64,000 nucleotides of DNA from contig OY781923.1 in assembly GCA_963677225.1 (NCBI GenBank), positions 1,550,001 through 1,614,000 of the forward strand. The letters are read 5' to 3'. The notes beneath the pieces were generated by a model. It searched no databases. It worked only from the letters and a program-made list of their open reading frames with translations, and was not told where the DNA came from. This stretch comes from SABI01 sp028532915 (GTDB lineage Bacteria > Spirochaetota > Spirochaetia > Sphaerochaetales > Sphaerochaetaceae). A program made the translations under genes and the position numbers. Positions 35,196 to 43,732 of the stretch are shown one piece after another; within the stretch, counting starts at the first letter, position 1, and every line of letters starts with the position of its first letter.

Positions 35196-36223
35196 TACGA
35201 AGAAAGTTCTTTCTGTTAAGTGTACTCTATGTACTGATACTCCATGCTCTGGCATTTGCAGCGCTGTATCAGTCCAACATCCTCGGTCAGCGTTTAGCGC
35301 AGATCGAACAGAGCGATAGAGAGAACTACGAATTTATTCTGGAAGTCTTAGAAGAGGACGGATCTATCGTATCGATCCTGTATAACAACATGTCGGTACT
35401 CTCCAAGGAAGTGACCACCACATCAGATGATATGAAGACGGTGGTCGAAACAACATACGACAATGATAAGATTGTGAATGAGTCAACCAGGGTGTACGAT
35501 AGCGGTCTGCTGCAGTCGGTATCGACAGATGATGAGGGACATACGATAGAGTATGACTATATCTATGAGAACAACCAGCTCATAGAAGAGAAAAAGCTTG
35601 TAGATACCAGGCTCGATTCACTCACAACATTCTACAGATTCTATGATGGATCTCTGGCAGGGACGAGAGTCATTGACAGAAAAGAGGGCACGTTCGTGAC
35701 TCTCTACGACAGTGATGGGGATGTATCGACTCTGGTCTCGGACGCCGACAACAGGATATCACTGTATAGAATCTATCCGAACGGAGTGGTCGATGATGAT
35801 CAGGTCATGACCTCCGATGCCTTCTATGATGAATCCGGAAATCTGCTAATCAGCGAAAATATTGAAGGTATAGTAAAAAAGAGTATGTATTCTCCAAAGG
35901 GTAAACTTTTGTCAGTCGATCAGATATTCCCGGACGGCGAAAGTGAATCTATGGTATATGAGTATGACACGGAAGGAAATATTACCCACTCAGTCAATAC
36001 CATGGCAACAGAGGATACCACCCGCATTGAAAGATGGTATACAGAAGGAAAATTGAAAAGTCAGACCGAATGGGTCAATGATATTCCCGAACGGTCTGTG
36101 AAATACCTTGAAGACGGGACTTCGATAGTCACCATCTTCGAGCAGGGAATACCCTATACCGATGTCACATATGCTACTGACGGCAAGAGGGTGTTGAGCA
36201 TAGAGTACAGAAAGGAACAATAA
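35192..36223 (+). CDS. Secreted or membrane-anchored YD-like repeat protein
   Basis: I do not recognise a named family. The N-terminus has one hydrophobic anchor (FFLLSVLYVLILHALAFAA) suggesting an uncleaved signal anchor or signal peptide. The rest contains repeated short beta motifs with Y-D/Y-E, such as TIEYDYIYENNQL, SDAFYDESGNLLIS and SMVYEYDTEGNITH, resembling YD or antitoxin-type repeats. It is acidic and probably periplasmic. It is translationally coupled to ftsY and to the LolC-like permease, whose ATG overlaps its stop by one base. A role in envelope biogenesis with the exporter is inferred from context only. Confidence 0.75.
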   Translation: MIRRKFFLLSVLYVLILHALAFAALYQSNILGQRLAQIEQSDRENYEFILEVLEEDGSIVSILYNNMSVLSKEVTTTSDDMKTVVETTYDNDKIVNESTRVYDSGLLQSVSTDDEGHTIEYDYIYENNQLIEEKKLVDTRLDSLTTFYRFYDGSLAGTRVIDRKEGTFVTLYDSDGDVSTLVSDADNRISLYRIYPNGVVDDDQVMTSDAFYDESGNLLISENIEGIVKKSMYSPKGKLLSVDQIFPDGESESMVYEYDTEGNITHSVNTMATEDTTRIERWYTEGKLKSQTEWVNDIPERSVKYLEDGTSIVTIFEQGIPYTDVTYATDGKRVLSIEYRKEQ

Positions 36224-37437
36224 TGGTAACACCGTTGTTAGCCTGGCGCTATGCATTCTCAAAAAGCAACAAGCACCGGAAAATCAGTATTGTTATCATG
36301 ATCGCCATTGCTGTAGGAGTCAGTGCGATCATCATGATTCTGTCGGTTATGAACTCTTTACAGCATGATCTGCTCGAGAATCTCAAGAGTATAGAATCCT
36401 TCCATGTCCATGTGAGCAATGTGACCGGCCTTACACCAAAAACAGCGGCAGAATCACTTTCGAAACTCGATAATGTCTCTTCGGTGTTTCCGTTCGCCGA
36501 AACGAGAATGATCATAAGAAATGAGAGTTCCGCAATCTCGTCTACAGGCAGAGTACGGGGAATCCCGCCTCAGTTGTTCACGACAGACAATCCCTTCTCC
36601 CGAAATATCAATATCTCACAGGACGAAGACTTTACCGCTGTGCCGGGATATTCTCTCTACAAGTATCTCGACGCCCGAAAAGGTGAAATCATCAATATAG
36701 ACTATCTGGGGAAGGGGAGAACGCTCAGTCTTACACTTAAAGAGCTCTCTGTGCCGGTAAGCGGAGTTTATCAGAGTCCGATCTCCGAATTCAACCGGTC
36801 GACAGTGTTCGTCCCTTTCGATTCACTTATTGACGGATTGGGAGAAGAGAATGTCATCTATGGTCTTTTTCTTGAAGATGATTCGATTCGCAGTATAGAG
36901 AAGCTTACCGAAGAGGTGAAAAGCATGTACCCCGAAAGCACGATAGAAAGCTGGCAGGAAATCCATGGCCCCTTCTATTCAGCATTGCTCCTGGAAAAGA
37001 TACTGATGTATGTCTTCCTATCCTTCATGTTCATCATTATCATCCTGAATCTGAAAAATTCCACTATCCGCCTTATTAATGCGAAACGACGGGAATTGGC
37101 GATTCTCCGTTCTGTCGGAGCGACAAGAAGAAGTGTGCATCTGATGATACTGGGATCTACAGCGATCATCAGCTCTTTAGGAGTTGTCATCGGCACGGTA
37201 CTCGGGATTGCCGCAGGATCAGAACTTCAGTCGATCTTCTCATTTTTTAATGATATATACTTTTCCTTTACAGGCAGGTATCATGTTATTCTGTCATACC
37301 CGATAAGCGGTCATATAGCAGAAGGTCAGATCTTCCTGATAGATGTACTGGTCATTGCATTCACTTCTGTTTTCACTTTTCTGGGAAGCAGAAGGTTACT
37401 GAAAAAGGAACCAATGGAGATACTTTGGCATGAATAA
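36223..37437 (+). CDS. LolC/LolE-type ABC transporter permease
   Basis: A 404-residue MacB/LolC-type permease. One N-terminal helix follows WRYAFSKSNKHRK (about residues 22-46), then a periplasmic domain of about 220 residues. Three helices follow in the C-terminal part: MYVFLSFMFIIIIL, IISSLGVVIGTVLGIA and IFLIDVLVIAFTSVFTFLG. The AKRRELAILRSVGATRRSV coupling motif between helices is diagnostic. With the next two genes it forms a LolC-LolD-LolE-like set, which in Gram-negative bacteria releases lipoproteins from the inner membrane. The substrate here is not proved by sequence. Confidence 0.9.
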   Translation: MVTPLLAWRYAFSKSNKHRKISIVIMIAIAVGVSAIIMILSVMNSLQHDLLENLKSIESFHVHVSNVTGLTPKTAAESLSKLDNVSSVFPFAETRMIIRNESSAISSTGRVRGIPPQLFTTDNPFSRNINISQDEDFTAVPGYSLYKYLDARKGEIINIDYLGKGRTLSLTLKELSVPVSGVYQSPISEFNRSTVFVPFDSLIDGLGEENVIYGLFLEDDSIRSIEKLTEEVKSMYPESTIESWQEIHGPFYSALLLEKILMYVFLSFMFIIIILNLKNSTIRLINAKRRELAILRSVGATRRSVHLMILGSTAIISSLGVVIGTVLGIAAGSELQSIFSFFNDIYFSFTGRYHVILSYPISGHIAEGQIFLIDVLVIAFTSVFTFLGSRRLLKKEPMEILWHE

Positions 37438-38110
37438 GACATTACTGAATTTCCTTCACGTCTCAAAAAGCTACAAATCGGGAGAGACGTATCTGTCTAT
37501 ATTGGAAGATATCAGTTTCGAGATTAGAGAAGGAGAATCTGTCGCAATCACAGGAAAGAGCGGATCTGGAAAATCTACGCTGCTGAATCTGGCCGGCGGC
37601 CTGGACAGTTCTACCTCGGGTTCAATATTTTTCAGGGACGAGAAGCTGCATACGATGAATGATATGCAACTGTCTTCCTATAGGAATGCACACATCGGTT
37701 TCGTATTTCAGTCGCATATTCTTCTTGAAGATTTCAATGCTCTGGAAAATGTAATGATCCCTGCACTCATCAGAGGTGAATCGAAAAACAAAGTTGTCAA
37801 AAGAGCGACTGCACTGCTGGAAAGGGTTTCAATGACTGACAGGCTGTATCATAAGAGCAGCAAGCTTTCCGGTGGAGAGAGGCAGAGAGTGGCTATCTGC
37901 CGCGCACTTATAAACAATCCCGAGATCATCATTGCGGATGAACCTACAGGGTCTCTTGATGAAGAAAGCAGTGCTGCCATTGAGACGCTTCTTCTGAATA
38001 TCGTGAAGGAAGAGAACAGGACACTGCTTCTTGTTACCCATGATAAACATTTCGCGACGAGATGCTCCACGGTCTATCTTCTGCAACACAGATCGATAGG
38101 AAAGATGTGA
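37430..38110 (+). CDS. lolD: LolD/MacB-type ABC transporter ATPase
   Basis: Cytoplasmic ATPase of 226 residues. Walker A is AITGKSGSGKSTLLNLAGGL near residue 40, Q-loop FVFQSHILLEDFNA, signature KLSGGERQRVAIC near 145 and Walker B IIIADEPTGSLDEES. It overlaps the first permease by 8 bases and the second by one base. Being flanked by two different permeases argues for a LolCDE-like heterotrimeric exporter rather than MacB. The lolD symbol is by analogy. Confidence 0.9.
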   Translation: MNKTLLNFLHVSKSYKSGETYLSILEDISFEIREGESVAITGKSGSGKSTLLNLAGGLDSSTSGSIFFRDEKLHTMNDMQLSSYRNAHIGFVFQSHILLEDFNALENVMIPALIRGESKNKVVKRATALLERVSMTDRLYHKSSKLSGGERQRVAICRALINNPEIIIADEPTGSLDEESSAAIETLLLNIVKEENRTLLLVTHDKHFATRCSTVYLLQHRSIGKM

Positions 38111-39336
38111 TGGGCAGATTATCATTTTCCCTGTATCTGGAAAGGCGGATACTGTTTCCCACTCAGTCCTTTGGTAATCAGAGATACAGATTTCTCAGAT
38201 TCTCGATACTCATAATCATAATCATGATACCGCTGATACTTTCTCTCATGTTCGCCGAAGGTATGATAGACGGCATAACACAGAAATACATCCTTCTTCA
38301 GGACGGCCATATTCAGATTTTTAACTCAGAGATGATTCTCGAGCCCGGTGAAGATGCATCCATAATCGATGACAGGATTTACAGCATCGATTATGTGGTG
38401 AGCGGGTACGGGATCATGTTTCAGAAGGATTCCAATCAGGAAGTCTACATCAAAGGAGTGAATACCTCCTATTTCAATGAGAAAAGGAGAAGTGAGTTCT
38501 CTCTTACTGAAGAACTTCCGCTCGAATCTAGCAACAGGTCGGTCGCACGTGTCTATATATCTCAGACACAGAAGGACCTTCTCGATGTTTCCCTCGGTGA
38601 TAATGTCGCACTTGTCACCATACCCGGAGATAACGTACAGCGGCTGATGCCTAAACTGGCCACTGTCGCGGGAATCTATGAATCAGGTTACAACAAGATC
38701 GATGAATCCCTGATATTCATGGATATACAGAATGCTTTAGCCCTGTTTGACACATCAGCGGTAAGAAGCGAGTTGATCGTTGATTCCTCCGGCGCAGATG
38801 ATGCAGGAAAGATCATTGATGCAGTCAATGAATATACCCACACGGTAAACCGTTGGGCAACCTATGATCAGTTCAACAGATCGATCTATGATAATTTCAT
38901 CACCTCCCGGCAGGTGATCCTTCTGGTGTTCATCATCATACTTCTAGTGGCCGGAGTCTATATTGCGAACATCGCGCATGAGATCGTTGAGGACTCAAAA
39001 CAGTCGATCGCTATGCTCAAGGTCCTCGGTGCAACAAACCGGCAGATGATCTTTTCCTATTTCGCCACTATCATGACAGTGACGGTGATTTCCATGACGA
39101 TAGGTATAGCATCAGGTCTGCTCCTTTCTCTCCGTCTTACATCGATTCTGACACTTCTCAAGCAAAGCACATTCTCCGGTCTCACCTATTATCTTCTCGA
39201 TTTCGAACTGAGTATTCCGGTAACCGATATTCTTATCATAGCCGTCACGTTGCTGTCGGTCGCCTCCATTTTCACCATCATCACTTTGAGGAGAATAATT
39301 TCTATCTCTCCTTTGGAAGTGTTGCAACAAGATTGA
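38110..39336 (+). CDS. LolE/LolC-type ABC transporter permease
   Basis: The second permease of the set, 408 residues from ATG 38110, which overlaps the ATPase stop by one base. The open frame extends to 38062, but that start lies within the ATPase gene and lacks support. One N-terminal helix (FSILIIIIMIPLILSLMFAEG) is followed by a periplasmic domain and three C-terminal helices. The coupling motif SKQSIAMLKVLGATNRQMIF is conserved. It differs strongly from the first permease, so the pair is probably a heterodimer. It is followed by rnz after 21 bases. Confidence 0.9.
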   Translation: MGRLSFSLYLERRILFPTQSFGNQRYRFLRFSILIIIIMIPLILSLMFAEGMIDGITQKYILLQDGHIQIFNSEMILEPGEDASIIDDRIYSIDYVVSGYGIMFQKDSNQEVYIKGVNTSYFNEKRRSEFSLTEELPLESSNRSVARVYISQTQKDLLDVSLGDNVALVTIPGDNVQRLMPKLATVAGIYESGYNKIDESLIFMDIQNALALFDTSAVRSELIVDSSGADDAGKIIDAVNEYTHTVNRWATYDQFNRSIYDNFITSRQVILLVFIIILLVAGVYIANIAHEIVEDSKQSIAMLKVLGATNRQMIFSYFATIMTVTVISMTIGIASGLLLSLRLTSILTLLKQSTFSGLTYYLLDFELSIPVTDILIIAVTLLSVASIFTIITLRRIISISPLEVLQQD

Positions 39337-39357
39337 TTCCCCGATAGTCTGTCAGAT

Positions 39358-40281
39358 ATGAATTTTGAAGTATTTGTATTAGGAACAAGCGGAATGATGC
39401 CGCTCCCCGGAAGATTTCTTACCTCTGCGATGGTAAGAAGAGAGGGAGAGCTGTTTTTATTCGACTGCGGAGAAGGCACCCAGATATCTTTGAAGATGTT
39501 GAACATCAAATGGAAGAAGATTTCGGCAATTTTCATCTCTCACATGCATGCAGATCATGTAACCGGACTTCCCGGGATGCTGATGCTTTCGAGTCAGGTA
39601 GACAGGACGGATCCTCTCTACATCTACGGCCCTCCAAAACTGCAGGAATACATTTATCAGACTCGCAGGATTCTCGATATGTACATCAATTATGATATAA
39701 TTGTAAAGAGCATCGAACCGGGAATGATCATCGATAACGACGAATACTCTGTTGAGGCCTTTGCTCTGGACCATACCAAACCGTGCACCGGATTTACGAT
39801 GCGGGAAAAGAAACGTCCGGGAGTATTTTATCCTGAAAAGGCTATTGAGCTGCGGATTCCGGTCGGTCCTGCATGGGCGTCTCTACAGTCCGGAAACAAT
39901 GTGACTCTCGAAGACAACAGTGTGATAACCCCTGACATGGTGATGGGACCTCCAAGAGAAGGGAGAACCTTCTCGTATGTGACGGATACACTCTACTCTC
40001 CTTCAATAGCGGAGCATGTGAAAGATGCAGACCTTCTGCTATGTGAGGGAATGTTCGATGATTCTCTTCTCGAAAGCGCCATAGAGAAAAAACATATGAG
40101 CGCCAGACAGGCTGCACAGATAGCAAAAGAGGCCCGGGTGAAGAAGATGGGATTGATTCATTATAGTCCTCGATATACGAACAAAGAACTGAAATTGCTC
40201 AAGAAAGAAGCGTGCGAGGTGTTCGAGAACACGTTTCTCGCAAAAGACCGGGATCGTTTCTCGCTGAAATTGAAAGATTAG
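39358..40281 (+). CDS. rnz: Ribonuclease Z
   Basis: A zinc-dependent endonuclease that removes 3' trailers from pre-tRNAs lacking encoded CCA, which fits the two CCA-less tRNA genes here. The metal motif is SHMHADHVTGLPG near residue 61. LFDCGEGTQ lies near 37, FALDHTKPCTGF near 140, VTDTLYSP near 208 and LIHYSPRY near 265, all matching the RNase Z core. The length of 307 residues is usual. Its stop overlaps the next (minus-strand) gene by 4 bases. Confidence 0.95.
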   Translation: MNFEVFVLGTSGMMPLPGRFLTSAMVRREGELFLFDCGEGTQISLKMLNIKWKKISAIFISHMHADHVTGLPGMLMLSSQVDRTDPLYIYGPPKLQEYIYQTRRILDMYINYDIIVKSIEPGMIIDNDEYSVEAFALDHTKPCTGFTMREKKRPGVFYPEKAIELRIPVGPAWASLQSGNNVTLEDNSVITPDMVMGPPREGRTFSYVTDTLYSPSIAEHVKDADLLLCEGMFDDSLLESAIEKKHMSARQAAQIAKEARVKKMGLIHYSPRYTNKELKLLKKEACEVFENTFLAKDRDRFSLKLKD

Positions 40282-41324
40282 AGTCCTTCCTCTTCCTTCT
40301 CAAAACCAATGAGAGCATCTCCCTCTTTCTCTCTGGCGAGTTCGAATGCCAGATGAGCCTCTTCGATCATCGAATCAACAGTTGCCTCTCTGTTGTCAAC
40401 AGATGTATATCCTATGATGACCCTGCTTTCGGGAGCTCGTCTCTTTATCGAACCGATAAGGTCGGCCATCGTCTTCTGGGTCCTGAAGTACGAATAGAAG
40501 GGGAGGATCAACGAGTGTATTCCATTGTCCGAAGCGGCAATCACACCCAACAGTTCCAGCCGTTCTCTGAACAGATTCTGTATCTGCTCATCCGACTGCA
40601 TCAGCAGGCAGGAAGCCAGTGAGAGCGGATAGTTGCTGCTCTTACTGCTCTCAAGTTCCTCTTTGAGAATAGACGGAAGAGAGAGTTCGACTGTTTTATA
40701 CAATTCAGGATACTCATACGCATCAACAGGAGCGGATTCTTTTATGGGTTCGAGAAGACCGGCTATATCACTGCCTTCTTCGATCGGGTACAGGTATTTT
40801 TCGAATGTGACTGGACGGTCGAGCGAGAAGTCGAATACGAAAGGATGCTCGGAGCTCTCGAGAGAATCGACTTCCTCTTCGACTATCGTCTGCACAGGTC
40901 TTTCAACTTCTGCGAGTTCCTGTACTGCAACCGGGACAACAGGAGCGAGCTGTTCTCTTATGATCCTGTCCTGAATCGGTGATGCATCCACTTTCTCTGC
41001 GGGTGTGACAACAGGCGAAACGGGCTGTTCATCCGGAAGATGAAATAGAGGAGCGGTATATTCGTCCTGAGGAATCTCATCATCTCTATCGCTTGTCTGC
41101 GGAATAGTCGGAGGAGAGATAACTATGGCGGTGATGACAAGGATGAGTCCGATTATAATCGGGAGAAGCCTTACCAGGACACTGTATACTTGCGCGATCG
41201 CTATTCCATAAAAGGGAAAAAGGTGAAAATACAGAAGATATGACAAGGCAGCTAACACAAGAGTACTTGAAACAACAGCAATTAATATGGTTTTAAAGGG
41301 GCTTCTTTCGCTCTTCATTCTCAT
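40278..41324 (-). CDS. Membrane protein with a degenerate GGDEF-like domain
   Basis: Two N-terminal helices (ILIAVVSSTLVLAALSYLLY and VLVRLLPIIIGLILVITAIV) are followed by a long acidic, Pro- and Glu-rich linker (about residues 85-230). A C-terminal domain resembles a diguanylate cyclase fold without its active site: VIAASDNGIHSLILPF sits where a GGDEF motif would be, and VIIGYTSVDNREATVDSMIE near the end matches the usual last motif. Catalysis is therefore unlikely. The frame is open to 41411, but the promoter at 41383-41411 requires a start below about 41376. ATG 41324 is chosen, although its GGAGG is 16 bases away. Confidence 0.75.
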   Translation of the reverse strand: MRMKSERSPFKTILIAVVSSTLVLAALSYLLYFHLFPFYGIAIAQVYSVLVRLLPIIIGLILVITAIVISPPTIPQTSDRDDEIPQDEYTAPLFHLPDEQPVSPVVTPAEKVDASPIQDRIIREQLAPVVPVAVQELAEVERPVQTIVEEEVDSLESSEHPFVFDFSLDRPVTFEKYLYPIEEGSDIAGLLEPIKESAPVDAYEYPELYKTVELSLPSILKEELESSKSSNYPLSLASCLLMQSDEQIQNLFRERLELLGVIAASDNGIHSLILPFYSYFRTQKTMADLIGSIKRRAPESRVIIGYTSVDNREATVDSMIEEAHLAFELAREKEGDALIGFEKEEEGL

Positions 41325-41374
41325 GATATAGTTTATTGATCCTCCGGCAGGAAAATAACCCTGTCTGTGTGATA

Positions 41375-41411
41375 TATAATGCATTATAGCGGGTTGATTA
41401 AAGTATGACAA
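41375..41411. promoter_or_regulatory. Divergent promoter with palindromic -10 elements
   Basis: TATAATGCATTATA (41375-41388) is a perfect 14-base palindrome giving TATAAT on both strands. On the minus strand TTGTCA (41411-41406) lies exactly 17 bases upstream of TATAAT (41388-41383). On the plus strand TATAAT (41375-41380) has a weak -35. It sits between the pseudo-GGDEF gene and the DivIC-like gene, so the two promoters should compete for polymerase. Confidence 0.65.
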
Positions 41412-41860
41412 GGAATTCTGCTAGTAAGTTTATTTTTAGTCTCATTTTAACTACTGCCTTGATATTTTCTGCAGCACAGAGTGTTTTCGGGGTACGGGGA
41501 TTACTTGCAAACAGATATCTTTCGAAGGAGATCGAAGCTCTCAAGGATCAGCTGACGGTCTCTGGAAACGAGATCGGAAGACTCGAAAGCATCGCTTCAC
41601 AGCTGAAAAGTCCGGATTATATCACGAGGGTGATGAACCGGATAGGGTATGTGCAGGAAGGTCAGTCGATCTACATCATGGAGAGAACCACAGAATCGAA
41701 CCGGTCATCACAAGCAGTGTCTCACACCGAAACAAAGAATCCTCCGAAGACACTTTCAGTATCCCAGAATCTGCTGATCTCATTCATCCTTGCATTACTG
41801 ATCAATATTATAATAGGTATGTTCAAAAAGATGAGAAGGAGAAATGACCATGAACCATAA
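41405..41860 (+). CDS. DivIC/FtsB-like septum formation initiator protein with an extra C-terminal helix
   Basis: An N-terminal membrane helix (FIFSLILTTALIFSAAQSVFG) is followed by a coiled coil (about residues 38-65, LSKEIEALKDQL) and the short globular stretch SPDYITRVMNRIGYVQEGQ, the DivIC/FtsB pattern. Unlike typical family members of about 100 residues, it has 151. The C-terminus adds a linker and a second helix (LLISFILALLINIIIGMF) ending in basic KKMRRR. It probably acts in the divisome. It overlaps tsaC by 11 bases. Assignment rests on pattern and size, without a motif unique to the family. Confidence 0.72.
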   Translation: MTRNSASKFIFSLILTTALIFSAAQSVFGVRGLLANRYLSKEIEALKDQLTVSGNEIGRLESIASQLKSPDYITRVMNRIGYVQEGQSIYIMERTTESNRSSQAVSHTETKNPPKTLSVSQNLLISFILALLINIIIGMFKKMRRRNDHEP

Positions 41861-42446
41861 CATTATTGATGCGGCGGATAGTTCATCATTCGACCGTATC
41901 TGCAGTGCCCTGTCTTCGGGGGAGCTTGTCATCATGCCCTGTGATACCATCTACGGAATAGTCGGAAAGGTCGATGAAAGTCTGATAGCGCTCAGAAATG
42001 TGAAAGGACGGGAAGAGACAAAACCGTTTATCCGTCTGATGACGCTTGAAATGGCCCGTTCGTTCTCCTGTGAACCGATCGGCGATGATATTGTAAAGTT
42101 GTGGCCGGGACCGCTGACGGTGATCGTCGATAGTGCACAGGAGAAGACCTCGGTGGCAATACGCGTCCCGGATGATCCTCTCCTGCTTTCTATAATAAAA
42201 AAAGTGGGAGCACCTCTTTACAGCAGCAGTGTGAATATATCGGGAGAACCATCCCTGCACGATTTCGACAGTATCGCAGAAAGATTTTCCGACAGAGTAG
42301 CTCTGTGTGTGAAAGGAAACGAACTGCAGGGAACGGTCGCTTCGACGATAGTCGATATAAGATCGGTCCCGTACTCTCTGATCAGGAAAGGGGCGCAGGA
42401 TATTTCATCACTGAAACTCCTGAAGGTCGAAAACCCTTTGATCTGA
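41850..42446 (+). CDS. tsaC: L-threonylcarbamoyladenylate synthase (Sua5/YrdC/TsaC family)
   Basis: Makes threonylcarbamoyl-AMP from threonine, bicarbonate and ATP for t6A37 in ANN-decoding tRNAs, such as the tRNA-Thr in this window. GELVIMPCDTIYGIVGK near residue 27, KGREETKPFIRLM near 51, WPGPLTVIV near 86 and APLYSSSVNISGEP near 125 are characteristic. At 198 residues it is the short YrdC form without a Sua5 C-terminal domain. ATG 41850 is preferred over ATG 41844, because AGGAG (41837-41841) is 8 bases from it but only 2 from 41844. Confidence 0.93.
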   Translation: MNHNIIDAADSSSFDRICSALSSGELVIMPCDTIYGIVGKVDESLIALRNVKGREETKPFIRLMTLEMARSFSCEPIGDDIVKLWPGPLTVIVDSAQEKTSVAIRVPDDPLLLSIIKKVGAPLYSSSVNISGEPSLHDFDSIAERFSDRVALCVKGNELQGTVASTIVDIRSVPYSLIRKGAQDISSLKLLKVENPLI

Positions 42447-42490
42447 GAAACAGAATGTCAATTATATATATGAAAGTATCTTTTTAATAC

Positions 42491-42571
42491 TTGCGACCCC
42501 ATTTAAACCATTCTACCATAAGATTATGAACAGGATTAAATCCTTTCATGCATACCGATCGCATGACGGTA
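42491..42571 (+). promoter_or_regulatory. Candidate promoter and inverted repeat upstream of the sugar ABC operon
   Basis: TTGCGA (42491-42496) and TACCAT (42514-42519) are 17 bases apart. Further down, TACCG (42553-42557) and CGGTA (42567-42571) form an inverted repeat 9 bases apart, a possible operator. The 154-base gap holds no gene. GGAGT sits before the ATG at 42601. All of this is weak. Confidence 0.35.
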
Positions 42572-42600
42572 CAAAATTTTTCTTTACTAAGGAGTAGGTT

Positions 42601-43698
42601 ATGAAAAAAGCTATGGTAGTACTCATGGTGATGATGCTTCTGTGTACTTCACTGTTTGCTCAGGGCGTTCAGGAAGATGGAAAGCAGTTCATCGGACTCG
42701 CTATGCCTGAGACCCATGTCGAAAGATGGCAGATGGATGGAGCGGCACTGAAAGAAGCTGCTCTCGCTCTCGGTTATGATGCTGAGGTAACGTTCGGTGA
42801 TGCCGACCAGACAAAACAGAACGCTCAGATTTCCGACTTCATCACCAAGGGTGCAGACATCCTGATCATCGGATCAGTCAATGAAGGTGTCGTTACCGCG
42901 GTGGCGGATGCCAAACGTGACGGAGTCGAGGTTATCGCATATGACCGTCTGATCACAGGTTCGGATCAGTACGATTATTACATCACATTCGATAACTTCA
43001 AAGTCGGACAGTTCCAGGGGAAGGCTATTGTCGACGCATTGGACCTCGAATCAGCTACAATGAGCGATCCGAAATTTATCACACTGTTCGCAGGATCTCC
43101 TACTGATAACAACGCATTCTTCTTCTTCGACGGCGCAATGAGCCAGTTGAAGCCCTTTGTCGACAAAGGTGTTTTGAAGATTGTCGGACCGGCACCTCTT
43201 TCTTCCGATGACACAGCGAACTTTACCCGTATCGCCACTGAGAACTGGAGAGCAGACCTCGCGAAACAGAGAATGGAGAATCTCCTCAACGGTGATGCTA
43301 AGAATTATACCCTCGATGCGGTTCTCGCCCCGAACGACACACTCGCAAGAGCAATCATCGAAGCTCTGCTGACAGATGCAAAATACCGCACGGCTCTTCC
43401 TGTAGTCACAGGACAGGACGGCGAACTCGCATCCATACAGTTCATCAAAGACGGCAAACAGACGATGACAGTCTTCAAAGACACTCGCGACCTTGCGAAA
43501 GCTGCAATAGATCTCGCCGATGCTCTTCTTAAAGGAGAGACTCCCGAAATAGCCGGTGCACGTCTGGATACCACTACCTATGATACCGGAAAGAAAGTCG
43601 TGAAATCTTATCTGCTCGAACCTGTGAACGTAACAAAAGACAATTACATGGAAGTCATGATTGACAGTGGTTACTATACTGCAGATCAGATTCGTTAA
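42601..43698 (+). CDS. Periplasmic monosaccharide-binding protein, ChvE/MmsB-type ABC transporter
   Basis: A 365-residue sugar-binding protein. The signal peptide MKKAMVVLMVMMLLCTSLFA ends at an Ala-Gln junction. The mature N-terminus FIGLAMPETHVERWQMDG resembles the ChvE group. EVIAYDRLITGSDQYDYYIT near residue 118 and FDNFKVGQFQGKAI follow, as in ChvE. LAPNDTLARAI and VTGQDGELASIQFI near residues 240-280 are typical type I sugar-binding segments. ChvE-group proteins bind xylose, glucose, galactose and related sugars; the exact ligand cannot be read from this sequence. It is separated from the ATPase by a stable hairpin. Confidence 0.9.
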   Translation: MKKAMVVLMVMMLLCTSLFAQGVQEDGKQFIGLAMPETHVERWQMDGAALKEAALALGYDAEVTFGDADQTKQNAQISDFITKGADILIIGSVNEGVVTAVADAKRDGVEVIAYDRLITGSDQYDYYITFDNFKVGQFQGKAIVDALDLESATMSDPKFITLFAGSPTDNNAFFFFDGAMSQLKPFVDKGVLKIVGPAPLSSDDTANFTRIATENWRADLAKQRMENLLNGDAKNYTLDAVLAPNDTLARAIIEALLTDAKYRTALPVVTGQDGELASIQFIKDGKQTMTVFKDTRDLAKAAIDLADALLKGETPEIAGARLDTTTYDTGKKVVKSYLLEPVNVTKDNYMEVMIDSGYYTADQIR

Positions 43699-43732
43699 TC
43701 GTATATTCTGACCGAATTCACGCGAATCACCC

